Positions 32,632 to 40,089 of a stretch of DNA of 40,089 nucleotides are shown in pieces. The notes under the pieces are model-generated. The model worked only from the letters and a program-made list of their open reading frames with translations, was not told the origin of the DNA and made no database searches. Position numbers and translations under genes: made by a program. The number at the start of each line of letters is the position of its first letter. Position 1 is the stretch's first letter. Location: assembly GCA_905213155.1 (NCBI GenBank), contig CAJMHI010000014.1:1-40089 (forward strand), given 5' to 3'. This DNA is from an uncultured Acidaminococcus sp. (lineage in GTDB: Bacteria; Bacillota; Negativicutes; Acidaminococcales; Acidaminococcaceae).

Positions 32632-33216
32632 TTATTTTGCAATCCCCAGTTTTTTCACGTATGCACTTCTGTCCGAATGAGAATTGGCTCGGATCCCTGC
32701 CTCTACATGCGCCTGGGGGATCCGTTTCTTTATTCGTTCCACACAATCCCGGATGGGATAGCCGCCACTGGTACAAAACGGGATAACTGTCTTGTCGGAA
32801 AAATCAGCTGACTCTAAAAAGGTATCTATCACCATAGGCTCCACATAATACCAGATCGGATAGCCAACAAAGATTACATCATAGGATTGCAGGTCCGGCC
32901 CTTTGGAGGCTAGTGCAGGCCTGGCTTCACTTTGGATCTGCTCCATCTGCATTTTAAGACAGGGATCATGGGCTTCAGGATACGGCACTGCCGGTTTGAT
33001 CTCAAAAATATCACCCCCTGTAAGTGCTTTAAAATCCTCAGCTGCCGCCCTGGTATGTCCCCCTTGAGAATAATAGGCCACTAAAATTTTAGGATTCTTT
33101 TTCATCGGTATTGCTTCCTCCTGTCCTGCCGCAGTGCTCTTGCTAGTACAACCAGCTGCTAGAAACGTAGTCAGCGTCAGCAGTACAGTTGCCAGTTGTT
33201 TAATCCACCTCCACAT
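32632..33216 (-). CDS. Membrane-anchored (lipoprotein) flavodoxin
   Basis: The 194-residue protein has a lipoprotein signal with lipobox LAAGC (Cys about 23) followed by a flavodoxin fold: the FMN phosphate loop AYYSQGGHTRAAAE (about 46-59), the GYPIWYYVEPMVIDTF segment (about 115-130) and CTSGGYPIRDC. Flavodoxins are normally cytosolic electron carriers, so a lipid-anchored copy would act outside the cytoplasmic membrane. The start at 33216 follows GGAGTGGAG; the longer frame adds 23 residues and spoils the signal peptide. It is the first gene of the redox cluster, with a good promoter. Confidence 0.88.
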   Translation of the reverse strand: MWRWIKQLATVLLTLTTFLAAGCTSKSTAAGQEEAIPMKKNPKILVAYYSQGGHTRAAAEDFKALTGGDIFEIKPAVPYPEAHDPCLKMQMEQIQSEARPALASKGPDLQSYDVIFVGYPIWYYVEPMVIDTFLESADFSDKTVIPFCTSGGYPIRDCVERIKKRIPQAHVEAGIRANSHSDRSAYVKKLGIAK

Positions 33217-33255
33217 GATTTTCTCCACTCCCTTTCCGCTCTTAAGATTACCTTT

Positions 33256-33284
33256 AGTATAAGAAGGTTTAAAGTATATGTCCA
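33256..33284 (-). promoter_or_regulatory. Promoter of the flavodoxin/LysR transcript
   Basis: Minus-strand TGGACA (33279-33284), 17 bases, TATACT (33256-33261). Confidence 0.7.
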
Positions 33285-33329
33285 ATACCTATAATTTTTA
33301 AAGTTTTATGCCTTCTAAGCATATTATAA

Positions 33330-33366
33330 GCAAAAATAAAGACCCTGGAACTTCTTCCAGGGCTTC
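33330..33366 (-). terminator. Terminator of the flavin reductase gene
   Basis: Minus-strand CCCTGGAA and TTCCAGGG (33344-33363) form an 8-bp stem with loop GAAG, followed by CTTTATTTTT. Confidence 0.85.
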
Positions 33367-33397
33367 ACCAATACAATGAATTCATCATTTCAAAATA

Positions 33398-33946
33398 TTA
33401 CCGTTTATCCTCTGCCTCCACAATTTCCCCCATAATGACGTAGTGGGGTTCCCAGTTATCACTTGTCCCATCCGGCGTGACGTTGGGATATACCGCCGGA
33501 CGGGCTGCATAATAGTCATGAATTTCCGGGGCCAGTCCTTCCTTGGCAAATTGGTGGAAATACAATTTATGGCAAAGGAACGTCATTTCCGCTTCTTTAA
33601 AAGTTACGCCATCCCCCATGGCTACTGGTGTAAGGCCAGAGGCTTTCACCTTGTCCCCGTCCCGGCCAGAGTGAGAACCCAGATAGGCCAACGCCTTTTT
33701 ATAGCTTTGAGGATAAAAGCTCACAGTAAAAGTATCATATTTCTTTAAGAATGTGCTGGTATATCGATCCGGATGCACATAAATGGTCACCACAGAACGC
33801 TTTTCCGGCTTATCCCAAATATTTCCCAGGCTGCCCCACCCTACTGTACAGGTATTATAGTCGTTCACAGGGCCCGCCGTTACCAACGCCCACTTGTTAT
33901 TAAACAGGTCAAATATGCGATACGTTTTATCTTCAAATGCTTTCAT
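33398..33946 (-). CDS. Flavin reductase-like (FMN-binding split barrel) protein
   Basis: The 183-residue protein has the flavin-reductase-like split-barrel features: NTCTVGWGSLGNIWDKP (about 31-47), TIYVHPDRYTSTFLKK (about 54-69), TVSFYPQSYKKALAYLGSHSGRDGDK and a late HYVIMGEIVEA strand. Relatives bind FMN and reduce flavins or act on small oxidised substrates. The start at 33946 follows AGAAGGG; the longer frame is unlikely. It has its own promoter, between the ABC exporter and the flavodoxin cluster, and may supply reduced flavin to that cluster; this is inferred from position only. Confidence 0.85.
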   Translation of the reverse strand: MKAFEDKTYRIFDLFNNKWALVTAGPVNDYNTCTVGWGSLGNIWDKPEKRSVVTIYVHPDRYTSTFLKKYDTFTVSFYPQSYKKALAYLGSHSGRDGDKVKASGLTPVAMGDGVTFKEAEMTFLCHKLYFHQFAKEGLAPEIHDYYAARPAVYPNVTPDGTSDNWEPHYVIMGEIVEAEDKR

Positions 33947-33986
33947 GTCGTTTCCCTTCTTGCTTTCATATTTTGCTTTGTTATTT

Positions 33987-34015
33987 ATCCTATTACAGCT
34001 TTCTGTATATGTCAA
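33987..34015 (-). promoter_or_regulatory. Promoter of the flavin reductase gene
   Basis: Minus-strand TTGACA (34010-34015), 17 bases, TAGGAT (33987-33992), just after the ABC exporter stop codon. Confidence 0.65.
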
Positions 34016-34023
34016 TATTACAA

Positions 34024-35655
34024 TTAGATTTTCACAATCTTTCCTGGCAGCACTTCCGACATTCGGTGAGAAATAGAGAGCACAGTGCGGGATGCTACCG
34101 CCTGAAGGAGCGCTTCTATGACAAGTTTTTCAGTAGCAGTATCAAGCCCCGCTGTAATTTCGTTCAAAAGCAAAATCTCCGGATTGGACACAACGGCACG
34201 GGCAATCATAAGCAGCTGTTTTTGCCCCTGTGAAAATACCGATTCCCTATATTCTGTGTCCAGTTGCTTAGGGAGCCGTATGACAGTGTCTTTTAAATTG
34301 GCGATGGCAAGTGCTTGCCAAACTTCCTCATCGGAAAAAGCGCCGCTCCCCAAGGTCACCTGATCCCGTATGGTTCCCGGTACTGCAATGACCTGCTGCT
34401 GGACGCAGCTGATGGTTTTTCTCTGGTCGGCACCGGAATAGGCGGTCGGTGCCATACCGTTTAACAAAATACTGCCTTCTTGTGGCGTATAAAGCCCCAG
34501 TAGCAATTTAAACAGTGTGGATTTACCGCTGCCGGTACGCCCCATCAGCGTTACGCACTCCCCTTGTTTTACGGTCAGGGAAAATTGATGCAGGATGGGA
34601 TGCCCTTCATCATAGGAAAAGCTGATATTTTGTATTACAATGGCATTTTCTGTCACCACGGATTGCTCCATAGCTACCTTCTGGGGCAAAATACGTTCTT
34701 TTTCCCGGAGGAAACGCTGTACCCGTTTCCACCCCGCTGCCGCGGACTGCACGGTCTGAATTTCCATCCCGATATTAGAAAGGGGCGTAAAGATACTGTT
34801 AACATAGGAAATCAGCGCCACGGCGGTTCCTACAGACATGCCAAACCAGTTAAGGAAAGCGCCCTGGGCACCGGACAGGCTCATCATAATCCCGATCACC
34901 GCCGCACTGGTTGTAATAATGACAGGAGAATATACCGAATCATAAAAATTGGTCTTTTCCAAAGCTTGAAAGCTGTTTAAAATCACACCATCATATCGTT
35001 TCTCCGCAAATTCCATAGCGTCATAGATATGGAGGGAGCGAATGCAGTGTAAGGTTTCCGGCAAGATCCCACTGGCGTCAGCTGTAGCTTGGCGATTTTG
35101 CAGATGTGCTGCCAGCATTTTTTTCTGTACATAGAGGGTAAAAAGGGACAAAAGAGGCAGCGCCACCAGCAGCAAAATACCCAAGCCCGTACTTTTCGTC
35201 AAAACCACAAATAGAATACTAAGCACGGTTCCCAGGTCAGAAATCATGGAAATCAGTCCGGAAGAAAACATGTCTTCAATGGCATCCACATCATTCACCT
35301 GTATAGAAGCTGTTTCTCCCGCTTCATGCCGGGTAAAATACGACGCTGGCAACCGGCGAAGCTTTTCCATCATGGCAGAACGCAAGCTGTGGGTAATGCC
35401 TTCCCCTGTACCCACAATCATGGCTTCCCGCAAGGCACTAAAAGCTCCGGAGCAAGCAAGCAGAATAAAATAGCCCGCTGCCAGAATAAAAGAAATCGCC
35501 TTTTGCCCAGTGAGTTCATCCACAGCCCGTCCCAATAAAAGAGGCGGAAGAACTTCCAATACGACGGAACCAATAATAGCGATCAGCGTAATGCCAGACC
35601 GCATAGGATGGGAAATAAGGGAGCGGAAAATAATCTTTTTAATATCCGTTTCCAT
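34024..35655 (-). CDS. ABC exporter half-transporter, subunit with degenerate signature motif
   Basis: The 543-residue protein has six predicted transmembrane helices (about 15-300) and an ATPase domain with Walker A GRTGSGKS (about 360), Q-loop CVQQQ, a degenerate signature FSQGQ instead of LSGGQ, a Walker B of ILLLNEI and switch histidine SHR. The catalytic glutamate is present, but the Mg-coordinating aspartate just before it is asparagine. With the upstream subunit it forms a heterodimeric type IV exporter, as in TM287/288 or BmrCD. Its start codon overlaps the stop of that gene (TAATG). The substrate (drug, lipid or peptide) is unknown. Confidence 0.9.
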   Translation of the reverse strand: METDIKKIIFRSLISHPMRSGITLIAIIGSVVLEVLPPLLLGRAVDELTGQKAISFILAAGYFILLACSGAFSALREAMIVGTGEGITHSLRSAMMEKLRRLPASYFTRHEAGETASIQVNDVDAIEDMFSSGLISMISDLGTVLSILFVVLTKSTGLGILLLVALPLLSLFTLYVQKKMLAAHLQNRQATADASGILPETLHCIRSLHIYDAMEFAEKRYDGVILNSFQALEKTNFYDSVYSPVIITTSAAVIGIMMSLSGAQGAFLNWFGMSVGTAVALISYVNSIFTPLSNIGMEIQTVQSAAAGWKRVQRFLREKERILPQKVAMEQSVVTENAIVIQNISFSYDEGHPILHQFSLTVKQGECVTLMGRTGSGKSTLFKLLLGLYTPQEGSILLNGMAPTAYSGADQRKTISCVQQQVIAVPGTIRDQVTLGSGAFSDEEVWQALAIANLKDTVIRLPKQLDTEYRESVFSQGQKQLLMIARAVVSNPEILLLNEITAGLDTATEKLVIEALLQAVASRTVLSISHRMSEVLPGKIVKI

Positions 35656-37361
35656 TATTCAGCCTCCTTTCGCGCCTGGCATTGCAAATGGTAGAGGGCT
35701 GCATAGTCCGGATTTTCCATCAGTTCCTCATGCCGTCCTGTCCGCAGCGTTCCACCCTGCAAAAAGCCGATCTGATCCATTTGAGGAAACATGGCCATTC
35801 TGTGAGAAATCAGAAGAATGATCCGCCAGGATTCCTGTTGCCGCAATGCCTGGAAGATTTTCTTTTCCGTTACCGCGTCCACGGCAGCAAAGGGATCATC
35901 CAAGATCAAAACAGGCGCTTGGGAATAGAGTGCCCTGGCTAGTGCCAGCCGTGCCTGCTGTCCTCCGGATAAGGCATTTCCTTCCATGCCCACTTGCAGC
36001 GCAGGTGTCACTTCACCTGCAATCTGGACTTCTTCCAGTACTTTCTGGAGACGCTTTTCATCTTTTTTACCAAAGGTAATATTATCTTCTACGGTACCGG
36101 TAAATAGTTCCGGCGTATGTCCGGCATAGGCAAAAATGCTGTGTGTATTGTAGCAAATATCCTTTCCATCGTAGAGGATATATCCCGCATAAGGATATTC
36201 CTGCAAAAACAGCTTACCAAAGGTGCTCTTGCCCGAGGCCACTTTCCCGGTAATCCCGATAATTTCTCCAGGATGAGCCGTGAGCTGCAGATCATGCAGC
36301 GCAAAGGAGCCGTCCGCCCATTTGAAATGCACTTGCTGCATTTGGAGAGTTCCCGGTTTTGCTGCGATTTTAGGTGTTGTGGGTTCCCTTTCCGTTAAAT
36401 AGCCAGCAATCCGCAGCCAGGATACCTGGGCTTTTTGCACCGCATTAAATAATTTGGCAGCATGGGAGCTTTTCACGGCCAATTTGGTGAAGCAGGACAA
36501 GTAGGAAGAAAAGGCAGCAATGCTCCACACGGTCCACCCTTGTCCCAATACATTTTTCCCGCCCAGCCACAGAATAGGGATAACGCCAAACATAGAAATC
36601 ACCAGATATAACGGCTGGGGACTATTCTGCCAAATGCCTGCCATGACATTTTTCCGTTCATACACCGTCAGGTCTTTTTCATACGCAGCAGCCCGGTTTC
36701 CGTCTTCCCCATAAATCCGGTAGGTCAGCGCATGACTGATGGCATCTACTGCTGCATTATTTAAACGGGACATAGCCATACGGCTCTCCGCTGCAGAAGC
36801 GGTCACTTTCTTTTTTAACGCCGCAGAGGCAATATAGGCTACCGGTGGAAACACCAATACGATAAGGGTCAGTTTCCAATCAATGCCCAGCAGCATGGCC
36901 AGATAGGCAACCATGACCACCCCGGTATCAAAAACTTCCGTGGTAAATTTCCGCATTCCCTCTGCACAGGCATCCGCATCTGCAATAGCCCGTGTCATCA
37001 TGGCCCCCGTATCCTCCTGCTGGATCCGGGCATAGGACTCATGAATGAGATGATGGTAGATATTTTCCTTCATGGCGCGGCTCACCGCATTGGCAAATTT
37101 TCGTACATACAGCCTTTTGAGAGCCCGTGCGCCCTGCACAAGAGCAATCACCAGCACATAGAAAAGAGCCAACACCAGCATATCATAGCCGGTGCGGCGT
37201 CCTTGAAAAATATCATATAAACATTGGGCCAGCTGCCCTTCAAAATACGGGCCCGCAGTCATGCCCACGTTATAAATCATGCCAGTAACGGCTGTGAGCA
37301 GCAGCCATTTTTTCTCATTTTTGAAATAGGTGAGCCAGGAAATCCTGCGTCCGGCGGTCAT
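35655..37361 (-). CDS. ABC exporter half-transporter, subunit with degenerate catalytic site
   Basis: The 568-residue protein has six predicted transmembrane helices (about 18-310) and an ATPase domain with Walker A TGKVASGKST (about 378), a Q-loop in which histidine replaces glutamine (YAGHTPEL), canonical signature LSGGQ and Walker B LILDDP, where aspartate takes the place of the catalytic glutamate. This is the complementary half of a heterodimeric exporter: its Walker B pairs with the bad signature of the downstream subunit to make the degenerate ATP site, while its good signature completes the other site. Start ATG after GGAAGGG. Confidence 0.92.
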   Translation of the reverse strand: MTAGRRISWLTYFKNEKKWLLLTAVTGMIYNVGMTAGPYFEGQLAQCLYDIFQGRRTGYDMLVLALFYVLVIALVQGARALKRLYVRKFANAVSRAMKENIYHHLIHESYARIQQEDTGAMMTRAIADADACAEGMRKFTTEVFDTGVVMVAYLAMLLGIDWKLTLIVLVFPPVAYIASAALKKKVTASAAESRMAMSRLNNAAVDAISHALTYRIYGEDGNRAAAYEKDLTVYERKNVMAGIWQNSPQPLYLVISMFGVIPILWLGGKNVLGQGWTVWSIAAFSSYLSCFTKLAVKSSHAAKLFNAVQKAQVSWLRIAGYLTEREPTTPKIAAKPGTLQMQQVHFKWADGSFALHDLQLTAHPGEIIGITGKVASGKSTFGKLFLQEYPYAGYILYDGKDICYNTHSIFAYAGHTPELFTGTVEDNITFGKKDEKRLQKVLEEVQIAGEVTPALQVGMEGNALSGGQQARLALARALYSQAPVLILDDPFAAVDAVTEKKIFQALRQQESWRIILLISHRMAMFPQMDQIGFLQGGTLRTGRHEELMENPDYAALYHLQCQARKEAE

Positions 37362-37401
37362 ACTATCCCTTCCGATCTAACCATCAGTGAATTTTTCTCT
37401 A

Positions 37402-37410
37402 ATTATACCA
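37402..37410 (-). promoter_or_regulatory. Extended -10 promoter of the ABC exporter operon
   Basis: Minus-strand TGGTATAAT (37402-37410), about 40 bases before the exporter ATG; no clear -35. The rest of the 117-base gap shows nothing else. Confidence 0.55.
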
Positions 37411-37478
37411 AAGCAAATTCAATTCGGATGAGAAAAGTTTAAATTAACTATAAATTTTCAGTGAAAAATCTGTTCTCC

Positions 37479-39086
37479 TCACTCCCCCAAAATACCCTGA
37501 ATACCCTGCTTTTTTAGAATTTCCCGATACTGCCCCACTTCGCTATGGATCAGTCCGTCAATAGTCTGCATGCCTAAAAGTTCTACAGGAGCTCGATCAT
37601 CGGTAAGGATGCGATTGCCTTTATGATAGGGTTTTAATTGCCGCACTACCTGCTCTAGCTGTGTACGAAGCTCTGGATTTTTTTCCTGCGAGAGGGCCTG
37701 CCACAAGAAGTTCACCATGGCAGGGCTATCTCCAGCAAAGAGCTCCCGGTTGGTGGCATGGGGCACGTCTGCTGTATACACCGTGGGAAACACACTTGCT
37801 ACGGTATCTGCCAGATAGTGATTAATGTTTCCGGGAGTCTCTCCTTTCATATTCATATTCAAAACCATGACGCCGCCGGGGCTTAAATGTTGCTGTACGC
37901 TTGAAAAAAATTCCCGGGTGGACATGGCAAAAGGAATGGTAATATCCTGATAGGCGTCCACCATAATCAGATCGTATTGCCTGCTGTCTGCTGCAAGATA
38001 CGCCCGCCCATCGTAAGCCGTTACCGGAATGGTATCCGGAAGGGCAAAATACTGCCGGGCCAGCGCGGTAATTTGGGGATCTATCTCTACACCAGTAATG
38101 GTAAGCTTTGGAAAATGTCGCTGGCACTGGTGGGCGTAGGTACCTGTTCCCATGCCCAGAATAAGCAGCGAAGGATGTTCTTTATGCTGGATATCTGCCA
38201 TACCGGGTGCTGCCAGGGCTACATCATAATACATGCCCGTGAGGCCCTCCTGCTTCATTTTGATGGACTGCACCCCAAAGAGCACATTGGTGGACAAAAT
38301 CACGGAATCCGGTTCTTCCCGCACCTGAAGATAATTGTACGTGGATTCTCCTTCATAAAGAATTTTTTTAGGATTTTCCCAGAAAGCAAAACTTGTACGA
38401 TGCCCCAAAAGACAGGCCAGAAGATACAGCGCAATCCCGACCAGAATTTTCTTTCGGTTATGCCTTGTGGCTCCCCAATACACCAGAGAAAGTAGTAGCA
38501 ATATCCCGGCAAAGAGCAAAAAAGTCAAATTGGTGCCGGCAGCGGGAATAGTAACAAAGGTGGGCAGAAAGGTTCCTAAAATGCTACCAATGGTATTGGC
38601 GGCTCCCAACCGTCCTACGATCCCCCCCGTTTCTTCTTTTTTCTCTACACAATAGCGTGCCAAGGAGGGCGTCACTGTCCCCAAAAGAAAAAGCGGAAAG
38701 ACAAACAGCACCAGGCAAGTCACAAGAGCTGCCCAAACAAGAAACCAGGTATCTATCGTCAAAAGTAGCAATCCGGAAATTCCTATAATGATGTATTTCC
38801 CTAAAAAAGGAATCAGCGCCAGCCATAGAGCCGCAATAAAAATTCGTCGATACAAACGGTCCGGATTGGGATCTTTATCCGCTGTACGGCCGCCATAAAC
38901 ATTGCCCAGCGCCATGGCAATCATAATGGTTCCAATAATGAGCGTCCAGATAATCTGGGAAGAGGAAAAATACGGGGAAATAAGCCGCTGCGCCCCAATT
39001 TCCACTGCCATCAGAGCCATCCCCGCAAAAAATTCTGTTGCGTACAGATACCAATGCCGCTCCAAGATGCCTTTTTGCCGTTCCAT
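37479..39086 (-). CDS. Membrane-fused spermidine synthase-like protein
   Basis: The 535-residue protein has about seven hydrophobic helices (about 12-35, 43-65, 82-110, 113-145, 157-180, 187-207, 215-232) followed by a spermidine-synthase-like methyltransferase-fold domain (about 245-500) with LGMGTGTYAHQ (about 312), GVEIDP, AYDGRAYL and DAYQDITIPFAMSTREFF. It matches the fused MFS/spermidine synthase group, in which aminopropyl transfer has rarely been proved. The DAYQ segment differs from the D-x-x-DP loop of true SpeE, and no speD is visible, so polyamine synthesis is uncertain. Its ribosome site AAGGGG lies in a hairpin shared with the galU terminator. Confidence 0.82.
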   Translation of the reverse strand: MERQKGILERHWYLYATEFFAGMALMAVEIGAQRLISPYFSSSQIIWTLIIGTIMIAMALGNVYGGRTADKDPNPDRLYRRIFIAALWLALIPFLGKYIIIGISGLLLLTIDTWFLVWAALVTCLVLFVFPLFLLGTVTPSLARYCVEKKEETGGIVGRLGAANTIGSILGTFLPTFVTIPAAGTNLTFLLFAGILLLLSLVYWGATRHNRKKILVGIALYLLACLLGHRTSFAFWENPKKILYEGESTYNYLQVREEPDSVILSTNVLFGVQSIKMKQEGLTGMYYDVALAAPGMADIQHKEHPSLLILGMGTGTYAHQCQRHFPKLTITGVEIDPQITALARQYFALPDTIPVTAYDGRAYLAADSRQYDLIMVDAYQDITIPFAMSTREFFSSVQQHLSPGGVMVLNMNMKGETPGNINHYLADTVASVFPTVYTADVPHATNRELFAGDSPAMVNFLWQALSQEKNPELRTQLEQVVRQLKPYHKGNRILTDDRAPVELLGMQTIDGLIHSEVGQYREILKKQGIQGILGE

Positions 39087-39134
39087 AAAAATACCCCTTC
39101 CCCATACTTTATAAAAAGTATGAAAGGAAAGGGG
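39087..39134 (-). terminator. Terminator-like hairpin of galU overlapping the next ribosome site
   Basis: On the minus strand CCCCTTTCC (39126-39134) pairs with GGGAAGGGG-type bases (39094-39102) and CATACTT with AAGTATG inside, with a 3-base bulge, followed by TATTTTT and then the ATG of the next gene. The 3' arm is that gene's ribosome site. Confidence 0.75.
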
Positions 39135-39145
39135 CTTTTTGTCAA
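39117..39145 (-). promoter_or_regulatory. Promoter of the spermidine synthase-like gene
   Basis: Minus-strand TTGACA (39140-39145), 17 bases, CATACT (39117-39122). It overlaps the 5' arm of the hairpin, so transcripts begun here would carry only the 3' arm. Confidence 0.6.
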
Positions 39146-39150
39146 CCGCT

Positions 39151-40029
39151 TTACCAGGTTTTTACTAAGTTTTGCAAATAAGCTTTAAAGGCCGGACCTA
39201 GGTCCTCCCGGCGCAGGGCAAATTCTACGGTGGCTTTCAAATATCCCAACTTATCCCCGGTATCATACCGGTCGCCGGTAAATGTACAGGCATAGACCCG
39301 TTCGTTGTGGGCCATCACACGCAGCGCATCCGTCAGCTGGATTTCTCCGTTTTTGCCCGGCTTGGTTTCTTCCAGGATGCTGAATACATCAGGGGTGATT
39401 ACATAACGTCCTAAAGCAGCCACTCGGCTGGGCGCTTCCTCTCTGCTGGGTTTTTCCACCATATCCCGGACTTTAAACAAATTGGGATCGCTGGTAGCTT
39501 CTCCATCAATAATCCCGTAAGATGATACCTGTTCCGGAGCTACTTCCTGACAGCCGATCACGGTGCCTCCCGTTTTTTCGTACTGATCCATCAACTGCCG
39601 CAAAGCCGGTTCCCCGGTGCTGTTATAGACCACATCGTCCCCCAGGATGACTCCGAAGGGTTCCCCATCAATAAAATCCTTGGCGCACAAAATCGCATCG
39701 CCCAGACCTCTTTGGTATTTTTGCCGCACATAATGGATTCTCACATCAGAAATCTTCCGAATTTCCTTGAGCTGCTCCATTTTTCCTGTTTCATACAGGT
39801 GCGTCTCCAGTTCCGGGGAAGAATCAAAGTGATCTTCAATTGCCCGCTTGGCATGCCCGGAAATAATCAAAATCTGCTCAATACCACTTTGCTGGATTTC
39901 CTCGACGATATATTGAATGGTAGGTTTATCCACAATAGGTAGCATTTCTTTGGGCATGGCCTTGGTCTCCGGCAGGAACCGGGTACCAAATCCGGCAGCG
40001 GGAATAACTGCTTTGCGCACTTTTTGCAT
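39151..40029 (-). CDS. galU: UTP-glucose-1-phosphate uridylyltransferase
   Basis: The enzyme makes UDP-glucose from UTP and glucose 1-phosphate for envelope polysaccharides and lipopolysaccharide. The 292-residue protein has the nucleotide-binding signature AAGFGTRFLPETKAMPKEMLP, split as GFGTRFLP and KAMPKEMLP (about 12-30), the substrate segment VEKPSREEAPSR (about 190-201), GRYVITPDVF and the C-terminal TGDRYDTGDKLGYLKA. It is complete. The ribosome site is weak (AAGTAG). Its promoter is not clear in the 60 bases that remain upstream. UDP-glucose could feed the GT2 enzyme at 7 kb, but nothing links the two directly. Confidence 0.97.
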   Translation of the reverse strand: MQKVRKAVIPAAGFGTRFLPETKAMPKEMLPIVDKPTIQYIVEEIQQSGIEQILIISGHAKRAIEDHFDSSPELETHLYETGKMEQLKEIRKISDVRIHYVRQKYQRGLGDAILCAKDFIDGEPFGVILGDDVVYNSTGEPALRQLMDQYEKTGGTVIGCQEVAPEQVSSYGIIDGEATSDPNLFKVRDMVEKPSREEAPSRVAALGRYVITPDVFSILEETKPGKNGEIQLTDALRVMAHNERVYACTFTGDRYDTGDKLGYLKATVEFALRREDLGPAFKAYLQNLVKTW

Positions 40030-40089
40030 AGTTCTACTTGTATGATAATTACAGAAGCAAAATCACCATTTTCCTTTCTTTAGATTCTG

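Noticed and set aside
1..40089. CRISPR arrays, insertion sequences, integrases or toxin-antitoxin pairs
   Set aside because: No spaced direct repeats, transposase motifs, terminal inverted repeats or small paired genes were seen on either strand.

Overview
The window looks like a chromosomal segment of a glutamate-fermenting member of the Negativicutes, most likely Acidaminococcus or a close relative. Two proteins carry the main taxonomic signal. One is a close match, from memory, to Acidaminococcus fermentans (R)-2-hydroxyglutarate dehydrogenase (hgdH). The other matches the 2-hydroxyglutaryl-CoA dehydratase activator (hgdC), with its cluster cysteines at positions 127 and 166. Low-GC-type promoters, strong GGAGG ribosome sites and the gene content (ptsHI, yhaM, trmK, tmcAL, pcrA, a c-di-AMP riboswitch) agree with a Firmicutes-lineage genome. 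No database search was possible, so the species is not assigned.

Layout. Almost everything is on the minus strand; the plus-strand exceptions are a sugar-type operon (15.4-19.0 kb) and tmcAL (26.1-27.3 kb). Positions 74-1830 hold comF and hgdH. Positions 1952-5317 hold an operon of response regulator, histidine kinase and exported VanX-like dipeptidase. A DtxR-type regulator follows at 5.5-5.9 kb. At 6.1-6.9 kb a cell-wall NlpC/P60 hydrolase sits directly behind a c-di-AMP (ydaO-type) riboswitch. Then come a GT2 glycosyltransferase and the RNase P RNA gene (7961-8296). From 8.3 to 13.4 kb runs ptsH-ptsI-kinase-fold gene-trmK-Nif3-like-yhaM. hgdC and a GntR/FCD regulator follow, and across a 309-base AT-rich regulatory region a divergent four-gene operon: TIM-barrel isomerase, cupin-like protein, Gfo/Idh/MocA oxidoreductase, second TIM-barrel isomerase.

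A perfect 20-bp terminator separates this operon from the tsaE-tsaB-rimI-tsaD-pcrA-ligA operon (t6A tRNA modification plus DNA repair). Beyond tmcAL are an FAD-linked 2-hydroxyacid dehydrogenase with an orphan MetQ lipoprotein; a redox cluster (lipoprotein flavodoxin, LysR, cyclophilin-like lipoprotein, DUF4405-like membrane protein, ogt); a flavin reductase; a heterodimeric ABC exporter; a membrane-fused spermidine-synthase-like protein; and galU.

The main leads are the divergent GntR/four-gene operon, whose substrate cannot be told from the sequence; the riboswitch that ends on the start codon of the hydrolase; an HPr that has lost the regulatory Ser46; an hgdC with no dehydratase genes beside it; and the flavodoxin/cyclophilin/DUF4405 module. 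I saw no tRNA, CRISPR array, insertion sequence or prophage gene.
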